Assembly: GCF_947487605.1 (NCBI RefSeq)
Contig: NZ_CANKXK010000003.1
Coordinates: forward strand, 286,582 to 350,581
Direction: 5' to 3'
Source of the DNA: an uncultured Algibacter sp.
GTDB lineage: Bacteria; Bacteroidota; Bacteroidia; Flavobacteriales; Flavobacteriaceae
DNA: 64,000 nucleotides
Each line of letters starts with the position of its first letter. Position 1 is the first letter of the stretch. The translations under genes were made by a program, and so were the position numbers. Below, one piece after another: positions 62,165 to 64,000 of this stretch. The notes under the pieces are model-generated. The model was given only the letters and a program-made list of their open reading frames with translations. It did no database searches and was not told the DNA's origin.

Positions 62165-62700
62165 CATTTTACCTAGAAACAGAGCGTCTTATAATGCGAG
62201 ATTTATTAGAGTCGGATATTCAAGGAATTTTCGAATTAGACTCTAATCCAGATGTACATAAATATTTAGGTAATAATCCTATTAAAACATTAAAACAAGC
62301 TAAAGACAGTATAAAATTTGTACGAAGTCAATATAAAGAAAGGCATATTGGACGTTTCGCAACTATTGAAAAATCTTCGGGTAATTTTATAGGTTGGTCT
62401 GGTATTAAATTAAATACTGGTAATAAGGAAGTTCTAGGAACTAAAAGAGATTTTTATGATATTGGTTATCGCTTTATTCCACGATACTGGGGTAAAGGCT
62501 ATGCTACGGAATCTGCTATAGCTGTTTTAAATTTTGGTTTTAACAAACTTAATATTGAAACTATGTGCGGCGCAGCAGAAACGGGTAATATTGCCTCAAA
62601 TAAAATATTACAAAAAATAGGATTAAAGTATATTGAGCAATTTCCTTATGAAGATGAAATGATAAATTGGTATGAATTAAAGAAAGAAAATTATGGATAA
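62161..62700 (+). CDS. GNAT family N-acetyltransferase (RimJ/RimL-like)
   Basis: 179 aa. 'LETERLIMRDLLESDIQGIFEL' is the usual RimJ/RimL start; 'IGYRFIPRYWGKGYATESAIAVLNFGF' contains the acetyl-CoA pyrophosphate-binding Arg/Gln-x-x-Gly-x-Gly/Ala segment, and 'VAETGNIASNKILQKIGL'-like 'AAETGNIASNKILQKIGLKY' follows. It overlaps the hydrolase stop by 4 bp and the Zn-ribbon start by 8 bp, so translation is coupled. Substrate unknown: protein N-termini or a small amine. Confidence 0.88.
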   Translation: MTFYLETERLIMRDLLESDIQGIFELDSNPDVHKYLGNNPIKTLKQAKDSIKFVRSQYKERHIGRFATIEKSSGNFIGWSGIKLNTGNKEVLGTKRDFYDIGYRFIPRYWGKGYATESAIAVLNFGFNKLNIETMCGAAETGNIASNKILQKIGLKYIEQFPYEDEMINWYELKKENYG

Positions 62701-63043
62701 ACAATGTTTAGAGTGTGGCGATAAAATTGTTGGTAGAATGGATAAAAAATTCTGTAGCGATGGTTGCCGAAATGCCTACAATAATAAAGTTAATAAGGAT
62801 AGTAAAAACTTAATACGCAACACCAACAATAGACTAAGAAAGAATTACCGCATTCTTGAAATGCTAAATCCCCAGCAGAAAACAAAAACCTCACGAGCTA
62901 AACTTATTGAAGCTGGGTTCGACTTTAACTATTTTACAAGTATATATAAAACCAAAGCTGGCACCGTTTATTATTTTGTTTACGACCAAGGATATTTACC
63001 TTTAGAAGGCGATTATTATGCTTTGGTAAAAAGAGATAGTTAA
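62693..63043 (+). CDS. Small Zn-ribbon protein
   Basis: A 116-aa protein. The N-terminus has a four-Cys zinc ribbon ('QCLECGDKIVGRMDKKFCSDGCRNAYNN': CxxC and CxxxC), resembling DUF2116-type ribbons. A basic, Asn-rich helix follows, then a C-terminal half of beta strands ('AGTVYYFVYDQGYLPLEGDYYALVKRD'). The start overlaps the GNAT gene by 8 bp. Nucleic-acid or protein binding is possible. Confidence 0.78.
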   Translation: MDKQCLECGDKIVGRMDKKFCSDGCRNAYNNKVNKDSKNLIRNTNNRLRKNYRILEMLNPQQKTKTSRAKLIEAGFDFNYFTSIYKTKAGTVYYFVYDQGYLPLEGDYYALVKRDS

Positions 63044-63044
63044 T

Positions 63045-63530
63045 ATGCTTATAGTTATTGAAGAATCAAATTTTATTTTATTTCTTGTTTTTATTATTGC
63101 TATAATAATATTCGCAATTATCGCTAATTATTTCAGTGATAAGAATATGATTTTACGTGAATTAAAAAAGTCTAAAAGAAAATCAATTAATAATGCAAAG
63201 GAAGGTGAATATGTTAAATTTGTTGGTAAAGCTTTGCATGCCAACAAACCGCTTATTGCTCCATTATCTGGCAAAGAATGTGTTTACTACCACACTTTAA
63301 TTGAGCAACAAGATGATGATGGCTGGGAAAAATATATCGAAGAAAAAAGACCTCAAGATTTCTTTATTCAAGTAAATGGAGAATTAGCCATTGTAAAATT
63401 AGCTAATCATTACGATTTTAGAAAAGTCCATGTGGTTTTTGACTTTAATGAAGAAACCAAGTCGTCGTTAGAGCATACTCCAAACATTGAAAAATTCATC
63501 AAAAAGCATAATAGGCACTTTCAGAAGTGA
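63045..63530 (+). CDS. Membrane-anchored GIDE-like domain protein
   Basis: 161 aa, starting 1 bp after the preceding stop. One N-terminal helix (about 10-29, 'ILFLVFIIAIIIFAIIANYF') anchors it, followed by a basic stretch and a beta domain ('GEYVKFVGKALHANKPLIAPLSGKECVYYHTLIEQQ') resembling the GIDE domain of MUL1-type proteins. Bacterial members are of unknown function. It ends the operon; a GC-rich hairpin lies at 63578-63619. Confidence 0.72.
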   Translation: MLIVIEESNFILFLVFIIAIIIFAIIANYFSDKNMILRELKKSKRKSINNAKEGEYVKFVGKALHANKPLIAPLSGKECVYYHTLIEQQDDDGWEKYIEEKRPQDFFIQVNGELAIVKLANHYDFRKVHVVFDFNEETKSSLEHTPNIEKFIKKHNRHFQK

Positions 63531-63577
63531 TTCAGATACTTGATATTCAGTAAAATAAGTTGTATTTTAGATAAAAC

Positions 63578-63619
63578 AAAACCCCGAAAACGAGCCGAAC
63601 ACTCAAAAAACGGGGTTTT
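63578..63619. terminator. Hairpin between the operon and the IS transposase
   Basis: AAAACCCCG (63578-63586) pairs with CGGGGTTTT (63611-63619) across 24 nt. It may end the operon, or be part of the insertion sequence's left end, or both. Confidence 0.5.
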
Positions 63620-63632
63620 ATATTATCAAAGT

Positions 63633-64000
63633 ATGTCTAAAATACAAAGAATCTCCGATTTACAGCATAATTTTTCATTCTTAAATCCATCAGAGAATTT
63701 TGACATGTACTTCAATCAATTTTTATCAAGTGATTTAGGGAAAATATATTCAGCTATTCCTTGGCAAGAGTTGGTATTGGCTTTTAAGCTCAAAGAATCT
63801 ATTAAGGGCACTAAGAATTACTTTAGTCCAAAAGGTAAACTAGCCTTAATGTTTTTAAAGCACTATGCCTGTTGTTCTGATAAAAGACTAATAGAGCAAC
63901 TTAATGCCAATATTGATTATCAGTTTTTTTGTGATATTCATTTAGGAGCTCATCGTTTGACCAATTATAAAATAGTGAGCCAAATACGCTGTGAACTGTC
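63633..64000 (+). CDS. IS transposase, N-terminal part (cut by window edge)
   Basis: An open frame from the ATG at 63633 runs off the window (about 122 codons). It begins 'MSKIQRISDLQHNFSFLNPS' and continues 'IPWQELVLAFKLKESIKG' and 'GKLALMFLKHYACCSDKRLI', in the style of the DUF772/InsH N-terminal domain of DDE transposases found in Bacteroidetes IS elements. The DDE catalytic domain lies beyond the edge. Which IS family it belongs to, and whether it is intact, cannot be judged here. Confidence 0.72.
   Translation, partial: MSKIQRISDLQHNFSFLNPSENFDMYFNQFLSSDLGKIYSAIPWQELVLAFKLKESIKGTKNYFSPKGKLALMFLKHYACCSDKRLIEQLNANIDYQFFCDIHLGAHRLTNYKIVSQIRCEL

Overview
The window is AT-rich chromosomal DNA from a member of the Bacteroidota, almost certainly a marine-type Flavobacteriaceae. 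The signs are TonB-dependent receptors with N-terminal carboxypeptidase-regulatory-like domains, proteins with a type IX secretion (T9SS) C-terminal sorting domain, lipoproteins with Ser-Cys lipoboxes, -7 promoter boxes of the Bacteroidetes form TAnnTTTG, and almost no Shine-Dalgarno sequences. About 45 genes are supported. No rRNA, tRNA or CRISPR array was seen.

Layout. 1-665: 3' end of an RND efflux pump. 666-1003: terminators around a decayed receptor 3' end. 1004-3928 (-): TonB receptor. 4215-8046: aspS, a ClC-type chloride protein and a small membrane protein. 8129-10503: tadA, dxs (divergent) and an untracked 42-aa ORF. 10646-18609 (-): a secreted cluster of two paralogous T9SS beta-propeller proteins with PA domains around an FN3 lipoprotein. 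18667-20013 (-): dGTPase. 20190-29282: a phosphate-acquisition block with a stand-alone receptor N-terminal domain, a TonB receptor, a beta-helix lipoprotein, a MORN-type protein, a Porin O/P, and a Pit transporter with a PhoU-like tail. 29464-34947: outer-membrane receptor, OmpA lipoprotein, Na/Pi cotransporter. 35089-41177 (-): inorganic carbon block with SulP, USP, beta-carbonic anhydrase, DUF2490 and a second SulP. 41287-52492: nitrogen block with gltBD, porin, amt, P-II, amt, P-II. 52579-55176 (-): PEP carboxylase. 55449-59838: an unrecognised 605-aa Cys-containing protein followed by nadA-nadB. 59990-60322 (-): short SSB. 60505-63530: tightly packed five-gene operon (DinB-like, serine hydrolase, GNAT, Zn-ribbon, GIDE-like). 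63633-64000: start of an IS transposase cut by the window edge.

The strongest new signal is regulatory. Four protein genes of the phosphate block, plus one apparently non-coding unit, are preceded by arrays of a 7-bp half-site close to TAACATT repeated every 11 bp. The last half-site starts exactly 18 bp before the TTTG of the -7 box in all five cases. This is the geometry of a PhoB Pho box (7-bp direct repeats, 4-bp spacers, replacing the -35 element). The non-coding unit, about 25552-25655, has this promoter and an intrinsic terminator, so it is a candidate phosphate-starvation small RNA.

Other points: a family of inverted-repeat elements sits between convergent gene pairs in all three occurrences; the P-II proteins have Glu at the usual Gln39 position; the ClC protein has Gln at the gating Glu position. 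The carbon block (bicarbonate import and carbonic anhydrase), PEP carboxylase and GOGAT/Amt/P-II genes together suggest coupling of anaplerotic carbon fixation with ammonium assimilation. That coupling is inference from gene content.
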